Of a DNA stretch of 64,000 nt, positions 9,566 through 17,637 are shown piece after piece; position 1 is the first letter of the stretch; the number at the start of each line of letters is the position of its first letter. Location: positions 2,294,001 to 2,358,000 of the forward strand of contig NZ_CP049866.1 of assembly GCF_011300215.1 (NCBI RefSeq), read 5' to 3'. The notes beneath the pieces are model-generated. The model saw nothing but the letters and a program-made list of their open reading frames with translations, had not been told where the DNA came from and made no database searches. This DNA is from Nocardioides piscis. GTDB lineage: Bacteria; Actinomycetota; Actinomycetes; Propionibacteriales; Nocardioidaceae. Both the position numbers and the translations under genes were made by a program.

Positions 9566-11061
9566 TCCCCGGCGTCCAGGCGGAGACCGTCGTCGCAGCG
9601 CTCGCGCAGCGCCTCGAGGTCGCCGCCCAGCACCTCGGCTGCGGGGACGCTCCGCTCGGACCACCGGCCGAGCGCGCCGTGTCCTTGATCGACGCGATCA
9701 CCCCGGTGCTACCCGTGAGGCCCGGTCCGGAGATGTGGCTGTTCCTCGTCGCCGTGCTGGGTCGACTGCCGGTCGCCACCGAGGTCGAGGCCGCGGCACG
9801 GGTGCTCGAGCTCGAGGGTGCCGTCGCTCTCACGACCCATGTGCTCGAGCTGGCCCGCCAGGACCCGTCCAGCATCCGTGCCGACCTTGAGATGGACGTC
9901 GTGACCGACCGGGTGGTCATCTCGGCGGACTACTGTGCCCGCGAGGACAACCACACGGGCGTCCAGCGCGTCACACGCGCCCTGGCGCAGCGGTGGCACA
10001 ACGAGCACGGTGCCGTCGCGGTCGCCGACATCGACGAGCGCACCGGCTTCCGCAACCTCGCGCCGGCCGAGGAGTCACGCGTCTACCGCTACGGCCAGGA
10101 CCCCGCGCTCGCCCCGACGTCCGGGACGACGTACGAACGACGCCTGGTGGTTCCCTTCCGCACCACCGTGGTGTTCCCGGAGGTCGTGCACTGGGACTCA
10201 TCGCCCGTCAACCTGTGCCTGTCCGCCTACTCCGGGAACACCACCTGCGCCATCGGTTACGACACCATCCCCATCCTGTCCTCCAGCCTGCGACCCCACG
10301 GCGAGGCCGGGGTCTTTACGCGCTACCTCAGCGTGGTCAAGCACACCACGCGGGTCGCGGCCATCAGCCAGTCCGCGGCCAACGAGTTCCAGGGGTTCGT
10401 CGACATGCTCGCGGCCCAGGGCCTGCCGGGGCCGGAGGTCCGCGCCATCCCCCTGGCGACCGAGATCGACGGGCACGCGCAGGTGACGCCCACGCGGTCC
10501 TCGACCGAGCGACCGCTCGTGGTCGTGCCGGGCCGGCTGGAGGCCCACAAGAACGTGCTCACTGCCGTCCAGGCCGCCCACCGCCTGTGGCAGGAGGGGC
10601 TCGACTTCGAGGTCCTGCTCCTCGGTGGTGCCGGCGTCGGCCAAGAGGCCGTCTTCGACGCAGTCACCGCCATCCAGGCCGAGGGTCTCCCGATCGAGCG
10701 CCTGGGATGGGTCTCGGACGACGTCATGTGGCAGGCCTTCACCGATGCGGCGCTCATCGTCTTCATCTCCTTGCACGAGGGATACGGGCTGCCCCTCGTG
10801 GAGGCGATGTCGTGCGGCGCCCCGGTCCTGACCAGCAACATCGGCAGCCAGGCCGAGATAGCCCGGGACGGGGGATGCCTCACGGTCGACCCCCGGAGCC
10901 TGACCTCGGTGGCGGACGGCATGCGGGAGCTGATTACCCGCCCCGAGCTCCGTGCCGAGCTCACCGCCCAGATCGCCCAGCGGCCCGTGCGCGGATGGGA
11001 TGACTACGCAGCCGACGTGTGGGACTTCGTGGTCGCGCCGGCGACGGGGGTGCGGGCGTGA
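9562..11061 (+). CDS. GT4-type glycosyltransferase with helical N-terminal extension
   Basis: A 499-residue GT-B glycosyltransferase. Residues 1-115 are a helical extension holding MWLFLVAVLGRLPVATEV. From about 120 comes a Rossmann domain with TGVQRVTRALAQRW, and from about 310 the C-terminal donor domain (VVPGRLEAHKNV, LHEGYGLPLVEAMSCGAPV with the GT4 EX7E motif, then TSNIGSQAEIA). The GTG start overlaps the methyltransferase stop (GTGA). It shares its full architecture with the next gene, so the two look like ancient tandem paralogues. Family knowledge predicts a retaining hexosyl- or rhamnosyltransferase; the donor is not determinable. Confidence 0.87.
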   Translation: MIPGVQAETVVAALAQRLEVAAQHLGCGDAPLGPPAERAVSLIDAITPVLPVRPGPEMWLFLVAVLGRLPVATEVEAAARVLELEGAVALTTHVLELARQDPSSIRADLEMDVVTDRVVISADYCAREDNHTGVQRVTRALAQRWHNEHGAVAVADIDERTGFRNLAPAEESRVYRYGQDPALAPTSGTTYERRLVVPFRTTVVFPEVVHWDSSPVNLCLSAYSGNTTCAIGYDTIPILSSSLRPHGEAGVFTRYLSVVKHTTRVAAISQSAANEFQGFVDMLAAQGLPGPEVRAIPLATEIDGHAQVTPTRSSTERPLVVVPGRLEAHKNVLTAVQAAHRLWQEGLDFEVLLLGGAGVGQEAVFDAVTAIQAEGLPIERLGWVSDDVMWQAFTDAALIVFISLHEGYGLPLVEAMSCGAPVLTSNIGSQAEIARDGGCLTVDPRSLTSVADGMRELITRPELRAELTAQIAQRPVRGWDDYAADVWDFVVAPATGVRA

Positions 11062-12539
11062 AGCCGTCGCTGAGGGACCTCGCCGAGAGGACCTGGGCCA
11101 AGAGGTACGCCCTGCTGGTGCGGGGCCTGGGTGGGACCGACCGTGGGACACCGGAGGGGCTCAGCCTCGCCTCGGTGGGACCGATGGTCCACCGTATCCT
11201 CGACCCCGGCGACCGCTCGCACGTCTGGATCGCCCTGAGCGTGATGACGGGTCGTCTGCCCGACGAATCGGTGCTCGGTGCCGTGGCGATGGCGTCCGAA
11301 TTCGACGCTGGGGAAGCGCTCGGCGACGTCTTCGCGAGGGCAGCCGATCGGGCCAGTCTGCGGAGGGAGGTCAGCCTCGCCGATCCCGACGACGTGCTTC
11401 TCGACGTGACGACGACGCTGCAGACGCCGTACACGACCGGCATCCAGCGGGTCGTCCGCGAGACCGTCGCGCGGTGGGTGGCGGAGCACCCTCTTGCCCG
11501 ACCCGTCGTCTGGACCAGCGACGAGGCGGCTCCCCGCGAGCTGACCGAGCGAGAGCTGGCCCACTTGACCGGTGGGACCGGGGGCGCGCGTGTCCAGGGC
11601 TCGGACGCAGGCGCACGGCTGGTCGTGCCCTGGCGGTGCACCTTTGTCGTCCCCGAGGTGCCGACCAGCACCACGCGGGCGGCGGCGATGCAGGCCCTGG
11701 CGCGTTGGTCCGGCTGCCGCACCTCCGCCATCGGCTACGACCTCGTTGTGGTGACCTCGGGGGAGACGCGCATCGACCACGGCAGCGAGACCTACTACAG
11801 CTACTTGTCGGCACTTCAGGGCTTCACCGCCGTCGCGCCGATCTCCGGAGCGTCCGGCGCCGAGTTCGGGGGGTGGGCCAAGGCCCTCGACAGCATCGGT
11901 CGCACAGGCCCGCGCCTGGACACGGTGTCCCTGCCCGTGGCGATCGACCGGGCCGACGAGACGACCCGGTCGGAGGTCGCTCACGTGCTGGGCACCCGGC
12001 TGCCGGTCGTCCTCGTGGTGGGCAGCCACGAGCCCCGCAAGAACCACCTGGCGGTCCTGCACGCCGCCGAGCTGATGTGGCGCGAAGGGCGAGAGTTCCG
12101 GCTGGTTTTCGTCGGGGGGCGCGCGTGGGGTAGCGAGGACTTCGGTCGCCGGGTCTCCCAGCTCGCGGCGGTCCGGCGTCCGGTGGACGTCTTCAGCGGG
12201 GTGGACGACGAGTTCTTGGCGGCGGCCTACGAGCTGGCGCGGTTCACGGTCTTCCCGTCCTTCAACGAGGGGTTCGGGCTGCCGGTGGGTGAGTCCCTGG
12301 CGATGGGGACGCCGGTCATCACCTCCAACTTCGGCAGCATGGCCGAGATCGCGGCCGATGGTGGGGCGCTGACCGTAGACCCGCGCGACGACCACGCGAT
12401 TGCTGACGCGATGCGCCGGCTGCTCACCGACGAGGCGTTGCTGGCCGACCTGGTCAGGCAGGCGCGCAACCGCCCGAGCCGCACCTGGGACGACTACGCC
12501 GCCGAGACGTGGTCCGTGCTCGTGGGCGACGGGAGCTGA
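11058..12539 (+). CDS. GT4-type glycosyltransferase, paralogue of the preceding gene
   Basis: A 493-residue GT-B enzyme. The helical extension contains VWIALSVMTGRLPDESV, aligning with the same segment of the preceding protein. TGIQRVVRETVARW follows near residue 130. The donor domain has VVGSHEPRKNHLAVLHAAEL, then FPSFNEGFGLPVGESLAMG (the E-X7-E motif) and TSNFGSMAEIA. GTG 11058 overlaps the upstream stop (GTGA), so translation is probably coupled. Together with its paralogue it probably adds successive sugars to one glycan. This is inference from adjacency. Confidence 0.87.
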   Translation: MKPSLRDLAERTWAKRYALLVRGLGGTDRGTPEGLSLASVGPMVHRILDPGDRSHVWIALSVMTGRLPDESVLGAVAMASEFDAGEALGDVFARAADRASLRREVSLADPDDVLLDVTTTLQTPYTTGIQRVVRETVARWVAEHPLARPVVWTSDEAAPRELTERELAHLTGGTGGARVQGSDAGARLVVPWRCTFVVPEVPTSTTRAAAMQALARWSGCRTSAIGYDLVVVTSGETRIDHGSETYYSYLSALQGFTAVAPISGASGAEFGGWAKALDSIGRTGPRLDTVSLPVAIDRADETTRSEVAHVLGTRLPVVLVVGSHEPRKNHLAVLHAAELMWREGREFRLVFVGGRAWGSEDFGRRVSQLAAVRRPVDVFSGVDDEFLAAAYELARFTVFPSFNEGFGLPVGESLAMGTPVITSNFGSMAEIAADGGALTVDPRDDHAIADAMRRLLTDEALLADLVRQARNRPSRTWDDYAAETWSVLVGDGS

Positions 12540-12544
12540 CCGGG

Positions 12545-14941
12545 GTGCGCGTGTGCAGCATCGTCACCGCGCGCGACGTCGCCGGGGCGCGGGTCCTGGT
12601 CGCGAACCTCGCGCAGCACGCCCCGGGGACGCAGGTGACCCTGCTGCACGTCGGTGACGGTGAGACCGAGGCCCCGGAAATCAGCGGCGCCGAGGTGGTG
12701 GGGCCGGAGGAGCTCGGCATCGACCCGCTCGCCCTGATGCGCTGGCGTCTGACGCGCGACCTCGCCGGACTGGTGGGGACCCTACGGCCGCACTTCGTCC
12801 GACACCTGCTCGGGCGCGGCGAGGTGCTGCTGTGCCTCGACCCGACGCGCGTCGCGGTCGGTCCCCTCGAGGAGCCCCATGACGTCCCGTCCGGGGTTGG
12901 CCTGCTCCCGCGGCTGGTCGAGCCGATCCCCGTCGACGAGCTCCAGCCCTCCGAGTCGGTCCTCGCCCAGCAGGGTGTCGTCGACCCGGGCGTCGTCCTG
13001 GTGGCGCCGGAGGCCGGCCCCGTGCTGGGCTGGTGGGCGGAGCGGGTCGACGTCGACCCGGCGACTCCGTGGCTGGACCTGGCGCTGGCGATGTTCCCTG
13101 ACCTGGTGGGGTACGTCCGTCCCCCGGGCTGGAACGTCTCCCAGGCACGGCTGCTGGACCGTCCGCTGGAGCGCCGTGACGGCGTCGTCACGTTGGAGGG
13201 GGACGTTGTGTCGTTCCTGGACCTGACCGGCTTTGACCCACGACGTCCGTGGCTGGTGGACGGCCGCCAGACCCGGGACCTGCGCACCCTCGTGAGCCGC
13301 GACCGGGTGCTGGGCGAGCTGCTGGACGAGCACGCGCGGGACCTCGTGGACGCCGGTCATGACGACGGTCTCCACGACCAGCTCTTCTCCGTCGTCGACG
13401 GGGTGGTCGTCGACGACGTGGTGCAGACCCTCGTGCGACATGAGGTGGACGCCCTCCGACGGCGCGGCGGCACGCGACTGGACCTGGGACGGGGCGGCAC
13501 GGCGCTGCGCGACTGGCTGACCGAGCCGGACCCGGACGTGGACGGCGTGCGGCACCTCGGGCGCTACCTGGCTGAGCTCTACCGGCGCAGGCCGGACCTG
13601 CACCAGGTCTATCCCGGCGTGCGCGACGGCGACGTCTCCGGCTATCTTGACTGGACCGAGCTCGTCGGCATCAGGACCGACGGCATCCCCCGATGGGTCG
13701 TCGAGGCCGGCAACCGCTTGGCTCGACCTGCCCGCGACGCGGGTCCAGTTTCCACGGCTCCTGCTCCGCCGACCCTCGTGCCGGGCGTGGAGGTCGTGGG
13801 CTTCCTCAGCGCCGACCTCGGCATCGGGCAGGCCGCCCGGATGCTGGTCTCCGGGCTCGAGAAGGCCGGCCTTCCCATCTCGTCGCGCACCTACACCCGC
13901 ACGTCCAGCCGGTTGGGCGTCGAGTGGACGGACCGGCCGGCGCCTGCCGGGGCCCGGCACGACACCGTGGTGGTCTGCATCAACGCCGACATGCTCCCGA
14001 CCTTCATGCGGGAGGACGCCGGTCCGGGGTTCGCCGACGGGCGGCGCGTGATCGGCTTCTGGTTCTGGGAGCTCGACGACTTCCCCGCGTCCATGCACCC
14101 TGCCATCGAGCCGTTGGACGAGATCTGGGTGACGAGCTCGTTCACCGCTGACGTGCTGCGTGCTGCCACCGACAAGCCGGTCCACGTGCTCCCGCTGCCG
14201 GTCCACTCACCCGAGCGCAGCGACGTCGTGGTTCCCGAGCTGGGCGACAGCGACGTCTTCACCTACCTCTTCGTCTTCGACTACCTCAGCGTCTTCCAGC
14301 GCAAGAACCCCCTCGGTCTGGTGGCGGCCTACACGGAGGCCTTCCCCGCGCCCGGTGAAGCCCGACTCGTCATCAAGTCGATCAACCGGGCGAAGCGACC
14401 CGACCACGCGGAGCACCTGGCGTACGCCATCCGCGACCGCCCCGACATCGTCGTGATCGACCGCTATCTCTCCCGGGGCGAGCTCGACGCCCTGATGTGG
14501 AGGGCCGACTGCTACGTCAGCCTCCACCGCTCGGAGGGCTTCGGCTTCACGATGGCTGAGGAGATGGCCATCGGCAAGCCGGTCATCGCGACGGGCTACT
14601 CCGGCAACATGGAGTTCATGACGCCGGCCAACAGCCGTCCGCTGCGTCACCGAATGGTGTCCGTTCCTCCCGACGCGGAGCCTTACCCCGAGGGCGCGTC
14701 GTGGGCCGAGCCCCGGCGCGGGCACGCGGTGACGGCTATGCGCCGGGTGCTGGAGGACGCCGAGCTGAGGGCCCGCCTGGGCCGGGAAGCGGCCGCAACC
14801 ATCGCCGAGCGCCACTCCGTGGAGGCGCTGGCTCGTGCGGTGCTCGAGCGCCTCGCGGCGCCGGCACCGCACCAGGAGGGCCGTCCCGGGTGGCGGGCGT
14901 CGTGGGGCCGCGCGGCCCGTGGGCGCGGGCAGCGGGACTGA
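12545..14941 (+). CDS. Two-domain glycosyltransferase: nucleotide-sugar-transferase-like N-terminus fused to GT4
   Basis: A 798-residue fusion. Residues 1-240 resemble the GT-A, nucleotide-diphospho-sugar-transferase fold seen in large actinobacterial and rhizobial glycosyltransferases: VCSIVTARDVAGARVLVANL, VVGPEELGIDPLALMRWRL, LLCLDPTRVAVGPL (at the usual DxD site) and FLDLTGFDPRRPWL. A linker domain follows, and from about 415 a GT4 domain: VVGFLSADLGIGQAARMLV, FWFWELDDFP, LHRSEGFGFTMAEEMAIGKP and ATGYSGNMEFM. GTG 12545 starts 6 bases after the previous stop. The acidic DxD in domain 1 appears reduced to LDPTR, so that half may be weak or non-catalytic. Confidence 0.82.
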   Translation: MRVCSIVTARDVAGARVLVANLAQHAPGTQVTLLHVGDGETEAPEISGAEVVGPEELGIDPLALMRWRLTRDLAGLVGTLRPHFVRHLLGRGEVLLCLDPTRVAVGPLEEPHDVPSGVGLLPRLVEPIPVDELQPSESVLAQQGVVDPGVVLVAPEAGPVLGWWAERVDVDPATPWLDLALAMFPDLVGYVRPPGWNVSQARLLDRPLERRDGVVTLEGDVVSFLDLTGFDPRRPWLVDGRQTRDLRTLVSRDRVLGELLDEHARDLVDAGHDDGLHDQLFSVVDGVVVDDVVQTLVRHEVDALRRRGGTRLDLGRGGTALRDWLTEPDPDVDGVRHLGRYLAELYRRRPDLHQVYPGVRDGDVSGYLDWTELVGIRTDGIPRWVVEAGNRLARPARDAGPVSTAPAPPTLVPGVEVVGFLSADLGIGQAARMLVSGLEKAGLPISSRTYTRTSSRLGVEWTDRPAPAGARHDTVVVCINADMLPTFMREDAGPGFADGRRVIGFWFWELDDFPASMHPAIEPLDEIWVTSSFTADVLRAATDKPVHVLPLPVHSPERSDVVVPELGDSDVFTYLFVFDYLSVFQRKNPLGLVAAYTEAFPAPGEARLVIKSINRAKRPDHAEHLAYAIRDRPDIVVIDRYLSRGELDALMWRADCYVSLHRSEGFGFTMAEEMAIGKPVIATGYSGNMEFMTPANSRPLRHRMVSVPPDAEPYPEGASWAEPRRGHAVTAMRRVLEDAELRARLGREAAATIAERHSVEALARAVLERLAAPAPHQEGRPGWRASWGRAARGRGQRD

Positions 14942-14962
14942 CCACGGCGGTCCGGGGGAGCG

Positions 14963-15708
14963 CTACGCCGGTCGACCGGACTCCGTGTAGTCGTCGCCTC
15001 GGATCGCGGCCTCGACCCGGCGGGCGGTGTAGTCGGCGGCCCGCTCGTGCACCTGCTCGAGGGTGCAGAAAGCGACGTCCCGGATCTCGCGTTCCTGCTT
15101 GACCACCTCGGCCAGGATGGCCTCGTCGTGGCGGCCTCCGTCGAAGACCAGGCAGACCGCGTCGTCCCAGCCGCCCCAGGGCGGGAGCCAGTCAGTGAGG
15201 AGCAGGTCGCCGGGCTCGATCACGAGACCCAGCTCCTCCTCGAGCTCGCGGCCGACCGCGAGCCGGGGCGACTCGCCCACCTCGACCACCCCGCCCGGCA
15301 GGTCCCAGTCCTGCTTGTAGGTCAGCCGGCACAGCAGCACGCGACCCGCGTTGTCGCGGATCAGCATCTGGCCGATCGCGCGCTTGCGGGGAGGAAGGAG
15401 TTGAGCAGCGCCCGGAAGCCACCGGGCTCGTCGAGGGGGGTGTCGCCCACGACGCGGGCATAGACGATCCGGTCGACAGGCGCGCCGCTGACGGTGACGC
15501 CCCGCATGATGCCCTCGCGGTGCAGGCCCGACCACGTGGCGGTTCGTTGGGCGTCGGTGTCACCGGGATCGACCAGGGTCTCCACCCGCGCGTGCACGGT
15601 CAGGGCCGCAGACACCTCGCGGCGTACGTCGTCGATCGTGTGCTCGTGCGTCCACGCGAGACGTGCGACGCCCTCCGCGACGATGGACACAGTGATCGGG
15701 TCGGCCAC
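14963..15708 (-). CDS. GNAT-fragment/NUDIX hydrolase fusion, frameshifted once (probable base-call error)
   Basis: The first ~110 residues resemble the C-terminal half of a GNAT acetyltransferase (AQRTATWSGLHREGIMRG and DRIVYARVVGDTPLDEP). They run into a NUDIX domain with the box GGVVEVGESPRLAVGRELEE followed by ELGL. The frame breaks after RALLNSFLP. Adding one base to the G4 run at 15388-15391 gives LNSFLPRKRAIGQMLIRDNA and one 248-residue protein. The GTG at 15708 lies six bases after a TAGGGT box. NUDIX enzymes hydrolyse nucleoside diphosphates linked to another group; the substrate is unknown. The readable pieces are 15361-15708 and 14963-15390. Confidence 0.78.
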
Positions 15709-15714
15709 GGCGCC

Positions 15715-15720
15715 ACCCTA
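15715..15720 (-). promoter_or_regulatory. -10 box, leaderless start of the NUDIX fusion gene
   Basis: TAGGGT on the minus strand, six bases before GTG 15708. Confidence 0.5.
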
Positions 15721-15732
15721 GTGGGGAGACGG

Positions 15733-17556
15733 TCACCGCCTGACGACGTCGAAGCGGGCCATCATCCCGTGGTCCTCGTGGTCGAGCATGTGGCAGTGGA
15801 TCATGAACGGCCCGGTGTAGTCCTTGAACCGGGCAGCGACCTCGACGACGTCGCCGGGATCGAGGCGCCAGGTGTCCTCCAGGGCGCGCTCCCAGGGCGG
15901 TGGTCGACGCCCGTTGCGCAGCACGGTCCGCCACTGCTCGGCGTGGATGTGGACGTAGTGGGTCATGTCGCTGGTGTTCCTCAGGCGCCACCTCTCGACG
16001 GACCCGAGCCGTGGCCGGTGGGCCGCGCGCCCGGGATCGAACGAGCGGCCGTTGATCGACCAGAAGGTGCCGTGACGGTCGTTGCCGCCGAGGTCGAAGC
16101 GCCAGGTCTTGGAGACGCGCGCCGGCGCCCGGACGAGCCGGGGTGACGGCAGGGTGCTCGGCAGTCGGGAGGGATCGGGAGCGCGGCGTCCCACACGGAA
16201 CTCCATGAGCGCCGCTTCACGGGTGCCGGTGCCGACGGCGGCTCCCTCGTCGTCGCGCGGCACCGACGACAGCACCACGTTGTTGCCTGACTCACCGTGG
16301 AAGTCGACGATGACGTCGGCCCGCTGGGCCGGGCCGAGCACGATCGTGTCGCGCACCACGGGCTTCTTGAGCAGGCCGTTGCCGGTGCCGATCTGGACGA
16401 ACGGCCGACCGTCGGAGAGCTCGAAGTTGTAGGCGGTGAACGGCGAGGAGTTCAACAGGCGCAGCCGGTGGCGGGTCGCGCTGACGCGGTGGTAGGGCGC
16501 GTAGCGGCCGTTGACCAGCACGTGGGTCCCCGTCGAGTGGTCGTCGGGCGGAGCGCCCCTTCCGAGCCAGGCCATCTGCCCGTGGTGGTGGGTCATCCGC
16601 GGACCTCTGGCGAAGGGGTCGGTCAGCCGGTTGTCCCTGCGGAACGACCGGTCGCTGATCATCAGCGGGATGTCGCGCGCACCCGTCGGTAGGCGGAGCT
16701 CCGCGTCGGCCGGGTCGTCGACGACGAACATGCCCTGAAGACCACGCCAGTTGTTCCGCGCGGTCTTGTCCATGCGGTGGTCGTGGTACCAGAAGAACGA
16801 GCCGGCCACGGGGTCGTCGCCGAACATGAGCGGGTATCGGTAGGTCCGCTCGGTGCCGGGACGCAGCAGGTGGGTGGTCGGCTGGCCGTCGTCCTTGGGC
16901 GCGTGGTGGCTGCCGTGCAGGTGGACCGACATCGAACCCGCGCGCCGGGGCAGCCGGTGGGCGAACGTGACCCGGGTGTCGCCCCCGGCGGGCCGCCTGA
17001 TCGTCGGCCCGGGCCAGGAGCCGGCATAGGTCCACATCGGCGTCCTCGGCCCGTCCGGCAGCACCCGGACCCGGGCTGGTGTCATCGGGAGCCGGATGTC
17101 GCGGCCGCGCACGACCCGAGGCACCACGAGAGGCTGCTCGAACGCCGGTCGCTGTGGCTCCACCTCGCCCTCGGAGCCCGTGACCACCAAGGTCCCGCGC
17201 ATGCCCGGATGGAACTTGCAGAAGTAGGCATAGGTGCCGTTGGCCAGCGCCTCGGTCTGCGTGATGGTTGTCGTCTCGCCAGCGGGGATGCGTACGTCGA
17301 AGAGCGGTCTGCCCTCGGCGTCGACCGCGTTGGAGGTGACGGTGTGGTCGATGGAGTCCAGGTTGACGACCGTGACCGTGCCGCCCGGGGCCGTCACCGT
17401 GGCCGGGGTGAACCTCGCCTTGCCGCCATCGGCGGTGATGACCACGGTGGCCCGGGCTGCAGCCTGGGAGACGGGAGGCGCGCCGTGGGTGGCCAGCGCG
17501 CCGGCGATCAGGGCGAGCGCCAGCGCGGCGACGCTTGTCCGGACGATCCCCCACAC
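15733..17556 (-). CDS. Multicopper oxidase with N-terminal plastocyanin-like cupredoxin
   Basis: A 607-residue exported enzyme. After a signal-like helix (residues 5-30) comes a cupredoxin domain ending in YFCKFHPGMRG, a complete type-1 copper site (Cys, His, Met). A three-domain multicopper oxidase follows, with all four copper-binding blocks: HLHGSHH (~210), WYHDHRMD (~265), HYVHIHAEQ (~550) and HCHMLDHEDHGMM (~590). The GTG start is seven bases downstream of CATACT. Such enzymes oxidise metal ions, phenols or similar donors with O2. The added cupredoxin could serve as an internal electron inlet, which is inference. It lies 81 bases after glgB on the same strand with no obvious metabolic link. 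Confidence 0.87.
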   Translation of the reverse strand: MWGIVRTSVAALALALIAGALATHGAPPVSQAAARATVVITADGGKARFTPATVTAPGGTVTVVNLDSIDHTVTSNAVDAEGRPLFDVRIPAGETTTITQTEALANGTYAYFCKFHPGMRGTLVVTGSEGEVEPQRPAFEQPLVVPRVVRGRDIRLPMTPARVRVLPDGPRTPMWTYAGSWPGPTIRRPAGGDTRVTFAHRLPRRAGSMSVHLHGSHHAPKDDGQPTTHLLRPGTERTYRYPLMFGDDPVAGSFFWYHDHRMDKTARNNWRGLQGMFVVDDPADAELRLPTGARDIPLMISDRSFRRDNRLTDPFARGPRMTHHHGQMAWLGRGAPPDDHSTGTHVLVNGRYAPYHRVSATRHRLRLLNSSPFTAYNFELSDGRPFVQIGTGNGLLKKPVVRDTIVLGPAQRADVIVDFHGESGNNVVLSSVPRDDEGAAVGTGTREAALMEFRVGRRAPDPSRLPSTLPSPRLVRAPARVSKTWRFDLGGNDRHGTFWSINGRSFDPGRAAHRPRLGSVERWRLRNTSDMTHYVHIHAEQWRTVLRNGRRPPPWERALEDTWRLDPGDVVEVAARFKDYTGPFMIHCHMLDHEDHGMMARFDVVRR

Positions 17557-17563
17557 GCGACCG

Positions 17564-17569
17564 AGTATG
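17564..17569 (-). promoter_or_regulatory. -10 box, leaderless start of the multicopper oxidase gene
   Basis: CATACT on the minus strand, seven bases before GTG 17556. It implies a promoter separate from the glg operon. Confidence 0.5.
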
Positions 17570-17637
17570 CGACAGCAGGTCGCTCACGGCGAGCGTTCAG
17601 GAGGCGGTCCAGACCACCGTGCCCGGGACCGGGCAGC

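Noticed and set aside
17620..17635. Hairpin TGCCCG-GGAC-CGGGCA after glgB
   Set aside because: The stem is only six bases with no T-run; too weak to call a terminator with confidence.
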